Shown here in pieces: positions 12,480-23,720 of a stretch of 64,000 bases of DNA. Where the stretch lies: positions 1-64,000 of the forward strand of contig JAQIWT010000008.1 in NCBI GenBank assembly GCA_034696485.1, read 5' to 3'. The translations under genes were made by a program, and so were the position numbers. How positions within the stretch are numbered: position 1 is the stretch's first letter; the number at the start of each line of letters is the position of its first letter. This DNA is from Isohypsibius dastychi (lineage: Eukaryota; Tardigrada; Eutardigrada; Parachela; Isohypsibiidae). The notes beneath the pieces are model-generated. The model was given only the letters and a program-made list of their open reading frames with translations. It had not been told where the DNA came from and did no database searches.

Positions 12480-13741
12480 GTCTATCAGCGCAGTGTGATT
12501 ATCGACTTCAGTTAGCTTCGTGAGATGGGCTGAATGATCTGGGCTCCAATGTGATTGTATCTTTGATTTTTTCTATGATTCTGCTTTCGTTCATTTTTGG
12601 AACCTGTGATTTTCATCCTGCTAGCCTTTCAAGAACTGAGTTTGGTAGTTTATTCTAGCTGGAGGCAAAAAAACTGAAAATGCACATCGAAATGAGATTT
12701 TAATGTACAACGAGATGCGATATCAGAGTAAACAGTTACAGAGTAAAACAAAGGTCCGGCAAAATAGAGCCAAGGTCGTCTCTCTTCAGAAATGAGACTC
12801 ATCTTCAAAACGGATCATTATTTGCTCAACATTCAACGGTGTTACGGTCAAATCAGGCTTCCAATAAGCAGGGCTGACTTTTACCAGATGCCAGACTTGC
12901 GGAACCAGATGCCCTCGATCAAAAAGTAAGCTTTGATCAGAACATGTCCAACGGTGAAAACTGCAACCGCCAATGTTACTTAGTATGTGACCGCACGTGA
13001 TTGTTGGGGACTTGTTTCACCATATACCAGCATAGATCACCCGGGAAAATGTAACCCGGGAGACAACAGCGAGATTTTGCCTCTCAGCCGCAGTACAGCA
13101 TGAAGAAGAAATGGACCATTATAGATTTGCGGAGCATAGCAAGATAGATCACCTCTACCTCTAGAAACTGCGAAAAGGTCACCCTCCCGTGATTTACACA
13201 TTAGTTTATCATGATCGAGTGCGGCTGACAGAATTTGTTCAAACGGTTTTCTCGAGTCACAAATTTAATATAGCACATGGTACGAAAAACCTAACAGGAA
13301 TGAGAACTTTCATTAACCGTTGGATGACCAGTTTCGCACAATTCTGTTTTTCGACCGTTTGCTTTCTAGTTGTTCTGTCATGAATGTCTCATATGGAGGC
13401 CGTCAGAAAAATGCAGCATTCCAAGTTGAAGAATTTTCTATCTTTCGCAAAAAATGCTGGGAAAGTCAGATTAAAACGATGCATCAGCACGATAATTCTC
13501 GATAGCGCAACAAAGATGTTTTGCCGTTGTTTCTGCGTCACAGCCAAATTCTTTGTGGACGACGCATCAAGAACAGCCCGTTGGGGTAGCATAAGCCAAT
13601 CGGGTCTTCAAGCTTTCACTTTGCGCTAGACCCAGCCCTTCAAACTTCAATCCTGACATTCATTCAACAACTTGCAGCCAGCTAATTCATCTCCAAAGTT
13701 TTGCTCGCTACTCGCTAATTCACCAGAACGAACGCTTAGAA
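12480..13741. other. Receptor B 3' flank and receptor C 5' region
   Basis: The part at about 12,680-13,050 matches the 3' flank of receptor E (about 50,900-51,310), for example CATGCACATCGAAATG and CAACGGTGAAAACTGCAACC. B and E were therefore copied with their flanks. The part from 13,190 matches the upstream regions of the other receptors. No gene is seen. Confidence 0.6.
13411..13474 (+). promoter_or_regulatory. Conserved upstream module of receptor C
   Basis: This is the same block as before receptor B (ATGCAGCATTCCAAGTT ... GCTGGGAAAGTCAGATT), 331 bp before the receptor C ATG. Confidence 0.55.
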
Positions 13742-16700
13742 ATGGCTAATTTTCTGATCGTTCTCGTCTGTTTAACGGTTATGGGAGCTGGAGCGGCTGC
13801 CCAGATCGATCAAGGTTAGTCTCTGGTGTCTTTATTTTCAAGCGCTGACCAGCGATTCTGATTTGGTAATCGGTTCGATCTTAATTGCAGAGCTGTTCAT
13901 CGAAGCATCAACCAATGATCCCGTATACCGTTACGAACGCATCATTGTATCCTGTGGGACATTTTCTGAGGACATATGGAATTTGTCGTGGCTACGGGTC
14001 AATTTGACGTCAGATAATCAAACCGTGGAACATGTGGCTGACTTCTTCGCCCGACCAAATCCACTGACCTCATCTATTGTCATCGTTGCCGAGGAGTCGG
14101 TCACCCATATCTGCGTTGGAATGAGGAAGAATGGGACAACAACTAACAAGATCTTCCGACCACAGATAAATGGTAAGCTAGCGTCATGTGACTGTCTTCT
14201 CCCAATGGTCTATGAAAATATTCGAGAACCTTGAACACCACGTGTTGCGCAGAAGTCAGTGGTTTTAGGGAGTTTGGTGCAACACAAGGTAAACTTGCGA
14301 CTTCCAGATGCTGATAAAATTCATTTTTGGCGGAATGTAGACGTAACAAGAGCAAATACAATCGTGTGTTCTGGTGGTTCTTTTTTAATCACTTTCTTGA
14401 ATTTTGAACATGCTCAGGCATTTAGAGAATTGTCGGGTTCCTCACCCTGTTGAGGTACTGAACTGGCGTGGCATACGGTTTCTTAATTGTTCTGAATCAG
14501 ATTCAGGGATGAAGCTGTTGTTTGAATACTTTACTGATTTGCACTTTGTTTTTGATGGAAATCCCGAATCAAATTTAGTACGATAGAGAGAAAGCGGCAT
14601 GTTGGAACCCTGGCATGCTTTTTTCTGTTCCTCCTTCCTACTGCGATGGAGATGCATGAATAACAGACTAGTGCGCATCATATCGCTCCTTATTGTTTTC
14701 TCACGTTTTTGTTTTTGGGCGAGTCTTGCCTAGCATATTCAAAACCATGGAAGATGCACTTTGTTTACTAGTACTGAATTTTGTCTCAACGCAAACACTC
14801 TCAGCTAAACAGCCTACCACGTTATCGCAAATTCAGTCAGGATGGTTTTTTCTGCTGCTCAAGAAATGTGATTAATGGGTGCAGATAACCGGGAAAATTC
14901 TTCGAGGTCGGCCACTTCGGTTCTTGTTTTATCCATCCATGAGCGACTGTTTATGTTAATATGAACGTGTGGGTTCACCTGTCAACCGATACAGACTTCC
15001 CGCGGTGTCCACTTTTTGTGTCGAACTGAGCTTCTTGTTTGCTGAAGTCTGACTTTTCCTTTTAGGCACCGCAGAGGTCCTCACTACGATCGCGGTTTCG
15101 AACGTGCATCATATATCCCGAACAGCAACTCTCGTAAACCTAGCCTCGCCCATTTTGCTTAACTGTCTCATCCGGCGAGATCCTTCACGAATATTAATAG
15201 TTGCGACTAGCCAACGTTGCCAACTGAATTCTTCAATTCCGTCATTCGCGCCCGGTTACGACTCATATAGTTGTGGCACGCTAACCAACTTAACCATGTT
15301 TGGCAACAAAAGTTACGAATGCGGAGTGATCAAACGGCTGCACGGAGGGAATTTTCTTGTCACGGGTCAAGCCGTCGAAGTTTTCATTCGGAAACAAAAG
15401 TTTGAAGTTGAATTGGAGGAGCTGCCGAACCCTCGTTCATCTTCAGACCCCGAGCAATGCTATTCCATGCACGTTGGGAGTAACTCAGGAGCCCGAATCT
15501 CCAATCAGGAGTGTACTGCTACCGACAATTCCACCTCAAAAGTTCACCGATTGAGCCGGCGAAACAGCTCTTTCTGCATCGAGAGAGGAATGTGCAGGTG
15601 TTATTTTGGCATGTTTGGATTCTTTGATGCCGCGGAATTGCGAAGTTGAATGAATAACAGGCAAAATGCGCATCGCGTTCCTTCTTATCAGGTAGAAAAG
15701 TATTTCTCCCACGTTTTTCTTCTTTCGCGATTCAGATCAATCTTGTTTATTAAAAACAGTAAACGATTGTCACCACTGAATTCTCTCTTGATGTAAATAC
15801 ACCAAACTATCCTGCCTAACCATATCGAGAATTTATGGAACATGTCGTTCTCTGGTGCCGGAGAACCTTTCAGTTGATATACATATGTCCATATCATTAT
15901 CGTGATGTTGCCCACTTCAGAGTATTCTAACGATTTCGAAGGGCCAGCCATTTGAATCACAAAGCTCATAGAGCGTCTGACGATTTCAGTATGTTGAATA
16001 TACAGTAGTGACAAAACACTCAGCTGAAGTGTCCGATTTTAAGAGTACACGTTTTATTGATCAAGAAAAATCGAATGTAATGCAACCGATGTCCAGGAAT
16101 AACCTGGTAATATTGCTTTCAATCGGCTGTGTAATAGTGACCTTTGCTCTCTTAATTTTACATAAATTTCAAATCTGGTTGTTTTGATAAAATTTTGGTC
16201 AAGTAACAATATATTTTGCGTACGAAACTTTTGTTGAAAAGTCGACTTGTTATCCGAGTTGCGTTCCATACACGTGTGGACCCAATTGTTTTTTTTGTTG
16301 AAAACGTTCTTCTGCTTTCAGGCAGTGCCCAGGTCATCACGTCAGTTGGAGTTTCGAATTATCATCATTTATCCCGCAGTGTTACACTCACCAATCCACT
16401 CGCCCCCGTTGCAATCAACTGTAATGTCCATAAGAACTCCTCGAAACTTTTGTCTGTTTTGGGTCCGGATAAGCTTCAGTGCCACCTGAATGCCACCCTC
16501 CCATCCTTCGGACCGGAGTATAACTCTTACAGTTGCGGCACATCGAGAAACTACTCATTAGTTGGCAACGAGAGTCTCCAGTGTCACCTCGTGGCCGACG
16601 TCGATGGAAAGCCTCAGGTGATTCACGGGCAGCCTGTCAGCCTTTTGACTCAAGAACTCAAGTTCGAATTCACGATGGAAGCAGTGCACAATTCCTCTTC

Positions 16701-17473
16701 ATCTCTCGATCAGGAGCGATGTTATTCTTCAAAACCCGGAAAGGATTCACGTGCCAGCATAGTAGAGCAGAACTGCACCGCCACCAATATCCTCAGTTTA
16801 GAAATCCACCCTGTCAGCGAACGAAACAGTTCCTTTTGCCTCGACAAAGTCTTCTCTGGAGACACCATCCAGTTCAACTGCACCGGGGTGTCCATTTACC
16901 CGACCATCTCTTTCGGCTTGTATGGCGGTTTTCTGTACTCCCAGGATGTTTTCCACGTGGCGTCTGTTGTTGCAGGTGAGAATACTTTTCGTCACCCGCA
17001 CAGCATTTTTATCAACATTCGCCGATTTTCAGGTCAAACTTGGCCAGTCACCACGTCCACGAGTACTGCGGCAACTTTCACAGGTATGTCGAGTACATTG
17101 CTTTTTCTATTCTTCGTGCTCCTGTTATGCTGTAGTTCGCCAGCAAAATAACCGAGTTTTCATGTTATTTTGTATTGTAGACGGTGCTGCCAACCCAGGT
17201 CATTCCTCATCACAACTGATTCATCTGGGTATGGTAATTGCGGCTGCTTTGGGGTTGATTGCAACTGGATTCATCCTCGGATTCTTCATCTACGCCTACA
17301 AAGTGCCACAATCACCTGCTGGGCAGTGGTTGATCAAAGTAATTCAAACCGTTGATGCCTTCAGTCTTGCTGTTGATTCATAAACATACGAGCGAATTTT
17401 GTTTCTCTAGTACCGACCAAGTTCACGGAATGACCGTGACGACGAGATCAGGATGGTTCACACCGGAATATGA
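13742..17473 (+). CDS. Receptor C: fusion-gene member of the receptor family, short tail
   Basis: Exons 13742-13814, 13891-14172, 16322-16975, 17033-17083, 17181-17338 and 17411-17473 give 426 residues. The order is signal peptide, Ig-like domain (IIVSC, LSWLR, HICVG), eight-Cys domain, Ser/Thr stalk, transmembrane helix (GMVIAAALGLIATGFILGFF) and a short charged tail (YRPSSRNDRDDEIRMVHTG). The first five junctions are phase 1 or follow the paralogues, and the last is phase 0. The gene looks like a fusion: its 5' half, including a cut copy of the Cys-rich exon at 15,066, resembles receptor E, while everything from about 15,597 onward resembles receptor D. The truncated exon must be skipped to make this product. 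The expressed form is unproven. Confidence 0.78.
14641..14710 (+). repeat. Conserved intron-2 block, first receptor C copy
   Basis: This is the E-type copy of the intronic block (GATGCATGAATAACAGAC, AGTGCGCATCA, TCACGTTTTT), ahead of the truncated exon at 15,066. Confidence 0.5.
15066..15649 (+). CDS. Truncated second Cys-rich exon in receptor C (possible secreted-isoform end)
   Basis: A good acceptor (CCTTTTAG) opens a phase-1 exon that matches the Cys-rich exon of receptor E up to FCIER at about 15,590. The exon lacks its last fifth and the normal donor. It then runs into sequence matching intron 2 of receptor D and stops with TGA at 15647-15649. If included, it would end the protein before the membrane helix and give a soluble receptor with the Ig and most of the Cys-rich domain. 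A CAG|GTGTTA donor at about 15,596 is in the wrong phase for the next exon. It may simply be a skipped relic of the fusion. Confidence 0.5.
15645..15718 (+). repeat. Conserved intron-2 block, second receptor C copy
   Basis: This is the D-type copy (TGAATAACAGGCAAAATGCG, CCCACGTTTTT). Finding both types in one gene marks C as a join between an E-like and a D-like gene. Confidence 0.5.
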
Positions 17474-18884
17474 GGAACAACTGACTCCGTATCGCAGCCG
17501 CGGAAGAACCGAGAACCCGCCGTGACAAGGAGGGAAAAATCCACCAACAGCATGATATGTTTTTACTTATCCTTCTAAACTCTCGCGTTCAGTGGGTGAA
17601 TTCGAACAGTTTGATTAACTTTTTAGGAGATGTTCTTTGCCTTCCATGGAGTATTCAGTCATTGTTATCTATTGTTTGACTTTTTGTGATAATGGTTTAG
17701 GAAATAATTTGAAGTGGGTTCGATGTATCAAAAAAATGGCCGCACTGGTTCTTTGTGTTTTTTGTTTGTTGAGCAAAGTCTGCAAGAAGCGACATTCGGA
17801 AACCGAATTTCAGGATACAAGCTTCTTGGAAAAACTGAATTGGGACTCCAGTATAATAGTACAAAATTTTGGGAGAGAATAGTTTGCTTTGAGTTGTTGG
17901 GACAATTTTCGGCTTTCAAGTCGCACGATGCTGAAGATGGGATTTTCAGCCTCTGCTCCCGACTTCGGATTCTTCTGTGCAAGAAGTTGCTGGAAGGGCT
18001 GTTCGTCTCAACACTCATCTGGTTGAACGGGGGCCAGCGTTGCTTTAGCACTAACAAAAGTTCCAGGGTAAAATTTAGCTTAGGGATTTTGCCTGAAAGT
18101 TTAGTGATTCCAAAAAGGCTCGCACCACTTCGTGGAACTGGAACTGGCTCCCATACGCCATGCAACAATACTGACCAATCCAATCATCGGCCATGCCAGC
18201 ACCTGTTGGAAAACCATCTCAGTTTTAGATATCACTCATCGACAGATACACCAACCATGAACGACGCTCGTCCAGTTTAGAACTATGCCTTTGTCGGACA
18301 AGATGGCATACGCAATCACGCCCGGGTGGTTCCAACAGCTCTGGAACTTTCAACAAGTGCGATTTTAGCTGAGCAGCATACCATTGCGGCCAGCGCTCCA
18401 TTCAGTCCTTGTAACAAACTCCACCGATTCTCTGTTAATTCAGGTATCGATTAGTTGTGCCCGATGAACGGATTGCCGAGGTCGCCGAAGACCAGTGCGT
18501 AGCCGAACAATTAAAAGCTGCGCCGCAAATATCTGCAATGAGACGGTCATTTGACTGTTGCCCGGTGTTCAGCAGACATGGACTCACAGAGATCCATGAA
18601 GTTGCAAAATAAGGTGTTAACCACATTTCGATTTCGGACAGCGCCGGCCTCCAGTAATGGGAATCCAGCTTCCATAACTAAACAAAATATGCATCAACAA
18701 CCGTAAGCACGTGTTTCGTCAAACAAGCCAAATCCATACTCACGCCATCTCAGACTCATACCAGCATTGCAAAGTAGGTCCAAGATTACCAAGAGATTAA
18801 TCTGGGACTGCAAAATAGGAAATAAAAGACCCGCCCCCCCCCCCCACACAGTGCTCACTGATGAAGCCTCACTTCATTTTTCAG
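17474..18884. other. Receptor C 3' region with an insertion of about 850 bp
   Basis: The first 540 bp match the 3' flank of receptor D (about 44,285-44,825). From about 18,017 to 18,868 the sequence has no counterpart in D, after which the match resumes at CACTTCATTTTTCAG. The extra segment contains a 12 bp poly-C run at 18,834-18,845. I recognise no transposon ends in it. Confidence 0.6.
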
Positions 18885-19145
18885 GATCAGGACACATTCC
18901 GTCCTCCTCCGAAATTTATCATTTCTTATGAAAAGGGGATCATTCACGAACCAAAGATGAACACCCCTGATTACATTCTGCGAGAATCCGAGCGTCGCGC
19001 AGTTCAGTGTAGTGGTTGTGTGATGGATCAGTTGTCTCTTCCAGCAGATGTCAGTAATGTCTCTTTGGACCCTCGTCAGGTTCAAGACGTGATCAAACCG
19101 CGTCTGCTCAGAGGGCCATCCGAGGGGTCTACTATAGTTAGTTGA
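18885..19145 (+). CDS. Candidate alternative last exon of receptor C
   Basis: After a TTTTTCAG acceptor a phase-0 frame of about 86 codons runs to TGA at 19143-19145. The copy behind receptor D (44,854-45,117) keeps the same frame, differing by a 3-base indel and many substitutions. Exon 5 of C and D ends in phase 0, so this exon could replace exon 6 and give a longer cytoplasmic tail with two tyrosines (FIISYEK, PDYILRES). The family is unrecognised. It might instead belong to a separate, partly lost gene. Confidence 0.4.
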   Translation, partial: DQDTFRPPPKFIISYEKGIIHEPKMNTPDYILRESERRAVQCSGCVMDQLSLPADVSNVSLDPRQVQDVIKPRLLRGPSEGSTIVS

Positions 19146-19389
19146 ACGTATGTGGAGTGCACGTGAGGAGACTGCCTGGAAACCAGGGATGCGGTCAAAG
19201 TGTCCAGGCAGGTTAAAACAATGGCTGTCGCGAAAAGATCACCGATGACCATCATGGAGTATGTAAATATACCAAGGCTGATCGGACGACCTTTCATGTT
19301 GCAAACTCGTCATTGCTGGAAATTGCAACTGCATTGGAAGAGGGAAGGTCAGCATTCAAACGACTACCATAATAACTGTGATTGATTTA

Positions 19390-19934
19390 TTCATATTGAT
19401 AGAGTTGATTTCGATAGAGTTGTTGCGCGCGATATATCGGGTTCTGAGTCGGAACTCGGAACGAGTGTCCCTACCTCGTGCCGTCTGAGGTCAATTTTCA
19501 AGGAAAACCCGCTGATCAACATGACCGTCATTGAGGACCGAGAGCTCTTGAAATCGGAATTTCCGTTGTTTACCGCGGTCAACCGGTCAATTTCTTCCTA
19601 AACGTGACGGATGCAGGTCTGGTGTAAAATGTAGCGGCATCGAGGTGCCTGATAAAATTGTCCTCAATCTGCATTAACATGTTATGCATGGGCAGATGCA
19701 AACGAGTCGAAATAAACATACCGAGAAACTGCGCAGTACCGACATACCATGAATAATGTAATTAAATAGCTAATATATGCACAGGCTGCAATGAAACAGC
19801 AAAAACGACTCGTAGTCCAAACTTTCACTTTGATATTCGTAACATATGAAGGAAGTCTTTCATCTGAAGTCTGAAGTCTGTCGAAAGTCTGCGTTAATGA
19901 CGTTTGGTTTGCGATCACAAAAGCTATCTTGAAA
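19390..19934 (+). pseudogene. Receptor A' pseudogene, 5' remnant, split by the Polinton
   Basis: Ig-like coding remnants can be read in pieces: YRGQPVNFFLNVTDAGLV, then after a one-base shift KCSGIEVPDKIVLNLH, which resembles Ig strands leading to the second Cys. The same shift is present in A'' (46,250-47,100), so the exon died before the block was duplicated. From 19,680 on (TTATGCATGGGCAGATGCAA) the sequence matches intron 2 of receptor A. The copy continues on the other side of the element at 40,501. Confidence 0.7.
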
Positions 19935-19939
19935 GGTCA
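19935..19939. repeat. Left target-site duplication GGTCA
   Basis: GGTCA lies directly before the left terminal repeat and again directly after the right one (40,501-40,505). The uninterrupted relative A'' has a single GGTCA at the matching place (about 46,818). A six-base reading (GGTCAA) is possible if the element end is shifted by one base. Confidence 0.85.
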
Positions 19940-19985
19940 AGCAGCTTATTATGGCACTCCGGGACCACAATAGACGCGATCATGC
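19940..19985 (+). repeat. Left terminal inverted repeat of the Polinton
   Basis: It begins AGCAGCTTATTATGGCACTC and matches the reverse complement of 40,455-40,500 without a mismatch over 46 bp. The two ends then diverge abruptly. Confidence 0.95.
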
Positions 19986-20170
19986 ATTATTCTGGGGGTG
20001 GGTCAATCACCGCTATTGATATCGATTTCGGTACATTATCTGTACCACACAAAAATGTGTCGGGCAATCAGTCACACAGCAAAGTGTTATTTAATCAACG
20101 CCGATTTTGGACATGTGTGATTCTTAGCGAGAAAACAATTTGAAATAAGCTAGTAAAAATTGGTAGATGC

Positions 20171-21112
20171 TCAATCCAAATGAACAAAATCTTCTGCCCC
20201 GGTCGGCTGGCTGTCTCTTTCATGACTCCAAAATTCACGAAAATGAGAATTAACAACAGCATAATTAAGAACATGAATAGTTCGATTAGTAATATTCTTG
20301 AACTTTCTGAAATCCGCAAATTTGATTCGCTTTTCAGATGGATAGTTTTCTGTGTCCAGAATCGCTCTCAGATATCGCACGGCAGCATCCTTCCAACGAT
20401 ATCGCAAAATTCGTCCGACGCACTCCAGTTCCTCCAGCGACAACGGCTCGTGTTGTTCCTCGATCGCAAAAATCATGCTGTCCATCACTGCCTGATGCGC
20501 AAATCCGATCAGTGGGCGCAGAAAAACGGTCACATCCAAACAGAGGGAGTATGCAAAAGAAGGGCAGTAGAAGGTTGGGGTTAGGTTGAATTTGTGCAGA
20601 GTTGTCTCTCGAAATTCAATCGACGCAAAGAAAGATACAGCTTGAAGTCCCATTATTTGCCGGAAATCAACATGCATCCGAATCAACTTAAGATGGAAAT
20701 ACAAATCGCGGGGCTTCTTGGACCACAAGTTCTCGAAGAAATCGTGTTTAGCTCTGATGTTCTGCCAGGGTCTGGAATTATAAATCACTAGCTTCCGCCT
20801 GTAGCTTTTCGACTTAATAAATTCCCAGAGGCTCTGATGTTGGCTCTGACGATACAAGAATTCAATACTGGGGCGCAAATAAATATCCATTTCTCTCAAG
20901 TCCAAACATGTCTCTCGACAAAATCTCCGATCTCCAAGGATTCTTCTCCAGCTCTTGCACACTCGCCCATAAATATGCTGTTGCACAGTTCCGGCCTTCT
21001 CGAATATTAAAGCAAGAATTTCTTGAGGCAAAATTATACCGTTCTCAGTCGTATGCTCTTCGATATCCATTACGAAATGACAGAATGCAATGCAAAATCT
21101 ATTTTTGAACAA
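20171..21112 (-). CDS. F-box protein carried by the Polinton
   Basis: A single-exon frame of 313 codons has TGA at 20171-20173. An alternative start at the internal Met (about 21,070, MDIEEH) is likely, because the first residues before it are atypical. An F-box lies at about residues 24-62: LPQEILALIFEKAG followed by VCKSWRRILGDRRFC, with the usual Leu-Pro start and Cys-x-x-Trp core. The remaining 250 residues show no repeats I can name. F-box proteins hand substrates to SCF ubiquitin ligases through Skp1. In a virus-like element such a gene could redirect host protein turnover, which is inference. It lies 185 bp inside the left terminal repeat. It has no intron, unlike its neighbour. Confidence 0.75.
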   Translation of the reverse strand: MFKNRFCIAFCHFVMDIEEHTTENGIILPQEILALIFEKAGTVQQHIYGRVCKSWRRILGDRRFCRETCLDLREMDIYLRPSIEFLYRQSQHQSLWEFIKSKSYRRKLVIYNSRPWQNIRAKHDFFENLWSKKPRDLYFHLKLIRMHVDFRQIMGLQAVSFFASIEFRETTLHKFNLTPTFYCPSFAYSLCLDVTVFLRPLIGFAHQAVMDSMIFAIEEQHEPLSLEELECVGRILRYRWKDAAVRYLRAILDTENYPSEKRIKFADFRKFKNITNRTIHVLNYAVVNSHFREFWSHERDSQPTGAEDFVHLD

Positions 21113-21313
21113 AAAGCCGAGAAAGATTCCATGAACGATCCAAAATCAAAGCTCGAGTGAGAACAGTGAACTTCAGCAGAACAAAAGCGCTGGCCAATTG
21201 TCAATCACAGAATGCCGAAACAAAATCGGGAAAGACTTCTATTCACACATCACATTGAGAGCATCACGATTTTAACAAAAGAGATCATAAATCATTCGGA
21301 CATCATTACCGTG

Positions 21314-22594
21314 TTAATGCTGGGCGAACGCGAGACCAGGAGGAGGCGGTGGTGGAGGGAATGAAACGGCAGTCCTGAAAAAGACAAACAATGAGTAGAA
21401 TCGAATCTGAATCTTGAAAGCCGCTTACACATTCATCAATTCCTCGACATGGGAAGTGAGCTCATGCGGCTTAGTCTCTTGCTCCGCAAGCACGATCATG
21501 TCAGCGGTGATTGTTCCCTTTCGTGAGTCGTAATGAGCTCGGGCAGCTAATCCCCTTTTCTGACACTTCCACAGACAATAGACAACGATACACAAGAATA
21601 GGACGCCTAGAGCACTTCCGACCGCGGAATAAATGGCCTTTTCGTGGCCAGCTGAGTCCGCATTGTCTGCAACTGGGTCAGGTTTTTGATGTCCTTTGAA
21701 GACACAAACAGGATCACCATTTCCGGTCAGCTGAAAAACGGATCATTTATAATTAAATCTGTATGACTTTTGCTAGCAATTAAAACTATAGCGAGAACCA
21801 AAATCATTTCCAAACCGAGGTTGGCGATAGACTAGAAGTATTTCGGTGTTTGTGACGCAAAATACGGAACAAAGACCCAAAATACTTTATTCTTTACAGA
21901 AAGTATTTCATGATCAGTTGCTCGAAACCTAATCCGTAAGCTCAAAATAATTTGCTCTTCACATTACTTGAACAGATTTATGAGAAATATCGTAAAAATT
22001 CAGGGGGAGACTGAGAAATTATTTTGTCAAGAAAAAGAAAATGTTTTCCGGTACAGGCAATCAGAAAAAATGGTGCAAAAGAATGAAATACTCTGTTTCT
22101 CACCGAAATATTTCTAAAGTATTTCATGGTCAAACGTTCAAAATTGGAAGCAAAAGATCAAAATACTTTCTCACCTTGCATTCCTCGGTCGGACCACAGC
22201 TAGAATTCCGACAGGTTCGCTCAGGAGCAGCGCAGGCTGAGTGAATTTTAATGCGAGGAGGAAGTCGATGGATGCTCGAGCATTTTAGATTCTTGTTTCC
22301 ATTCAAATTGATGACCTGTTAAGAACCTCATGATAAAACATCTCTCGTTTCTGATTTCTGATCACAAACCTGAAGATTCGGGAAGCTGGGTAAAGGAATT
22401 TCCGGGTCGACAATGTTGTTGCTCGACAGATCTCGGATTTTCACGTCTGGAAACACTCTTTCCTCCCTCTCAAACGATTCCAGATCAAGGTTGGAGCAAT
22501 CCATCAATCCAAGACTATTGCTAATAAGGCATTTCTCGGAAATGCTTGCACTTTGAACGCTCGCGAAGAGAAAAAGAACGACGAAGGAAGCCAT
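21314..22594 (-). CDS. Leucine-rich-repeat type I membrane protein carried by the Polinton
   Basis: Four exons join in frame on the minus strand: 22594-22370, 22315-22175, 21730-21429 and 21374-21314, giving 242 residues. The protein opens with a signal peptide (MASFVVLFLFASVQSAS). One or two leucine-rich repeats follow (IRDLSSNNIVDP, LPSFPNLQVINLNGNKNL), then a Cys-rich cap (CAAPERTC, GPTEECK, NGDPVCVF). A transmembrane helix (SAVGSALGVLFLCIVVYCLW) comes next, and a tail of about 65 residues ends in a poly-proline run (FPPPPPPG) before AQH. The design is that of a host cell-surface receptor or adhesion protein. It is not a known Polinton gene and keeps three introns, which points to capture of genomic DNA rather than of cDNA (inference). 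Confidence 0.8.
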
Positions 22595-22983
22595 CTTGGA
22601 TTTTTAAATCGTAAAGACGCAACTGATGCAAAACCATGCCTAAAATCCCGCTTAAATACACCTGCTGCGGGTTTTTTCCCAGCAGACGTACAGGGAAATC
22701 GTGAGGTTGCTTCATTCTGTTTTTTGATTCGTTTATTGCAATGTGCTCTGCAGACTGTAACCTATGCAAGCGAGCATAGGACTGCGAACTGCATTTTATT
22801 CATTTTCTGTTTAGTTGCACTGGCAAGACCGCGATTACATGATACTTTCAAAAAGCAGTATTTGAACAAGTACAGATTATTACTGAAATATAAAGAAGTT
22901 GATAAAGCACGAATTTGGTAACGATTAGTGGCAATAGAAATAAGTGAAGAAATACGACACAAATATCGGATGAAGTTAACTTA

Positions 22984-23454
22984 TCAAATGCTGGAATATT
23001 CTCCGGTCAAATCTGCACGAAAACCCTGTGCCACTGAAACTGCTCGCCAAAAGGTCATTCCGGCGCAGAACGGTTGGTAAACCCGGAATATAGCCTCTCG
23101 GAGATCGACGGGATAGAACATTTCATAACAGATGGTCGCGTCATAGACGGAGTCATAAAGATGCAAATGCGCAATCGTTGGTAACGCTTCCTGAACGAGG
23201 ACAGTGTCATCCCGAAAAAGCCGGTAGCATCCTTCCGGTGTTATTGCTCGGAACACTGGCCGTAATCCGCAACCGTCACATTGCTCTAGCCGGAGAATAA
23301 CAGGGCTGTCGCATTCCTATTAACAAAGAATGTTATGTTATGACATATTATGATATGACAACAATAATTATAAAGCCATATTTCTCACCACAATAGAATA
23401 TTTCTGGACCACATCTCTGATGATTGACGATCCGCTGTCAAAATCGGGGAACAT
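22984..23454 (-). CDS. Unrecognised 132-residue protein in the Polinton left arm
   Basis: Two exons, 23454-23389 and 23316-22984, join at phase 0 with GTGAGA and TTAATAG borders. The protein begins MFPDFDSGSS and ends GEYSSI. It has a Cys-x-x-Cys (QCDGCGL) and several further cysteines, many aromatic residues, no signal peptide and no clear membrane helix. I do not recognise it. The first exon is short (66 bp), and a start further upstream cannot be excluded. An AT microsatellite (23,489-23,503) lies just upstream. Confidence 0.55.
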
Positions 23455-23488
23455 TTTCGTGAATGAAGCGGCAAGCGTTCATAATGCG

Positions 23489-23503
23489 TATATATATATA
23501 TAT
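23489..23503. repeat. TA microsatellite
   Basis: About seven TA units lie between the 23.4 kb and 23.7 kb genes, which are divergently transcribed. Confidence 0.8.
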
Positions 23504-23720
23504 TTGAGCTGGCCATTAGGCGAAGGCCGGACAGCTCTGCATCCATTGCTTGGATTTCGCCCACCAATCCAGTGAAGTAATATGTGATGCTCCGCCTTCG
23601 CTGACAAGGCCGGAATCATGATGGGCTAAGATCATGCTATTTCCTGAAATCATTATCAGTCAGATTCGGTTCCACTCAAATTTCATCTCCCAGTTCCGCT
23701 TTTTTCCGTGAATTGAGAAA

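Noticed and set aside
16216-17151. Single 311-codon ORF as an independent gene
   Set aside because: It is receptor C exon 3b read through introns on both sides. Its hydrophobic end is kept as a possible isoform rather than a separate gene.
17728-18183. 151-codon minus-strand ORF behind receptor C
   Set aside because: The matching part behind receptor D is broken by indels and shows no frame conservation. It crosses the border of the local insertion.
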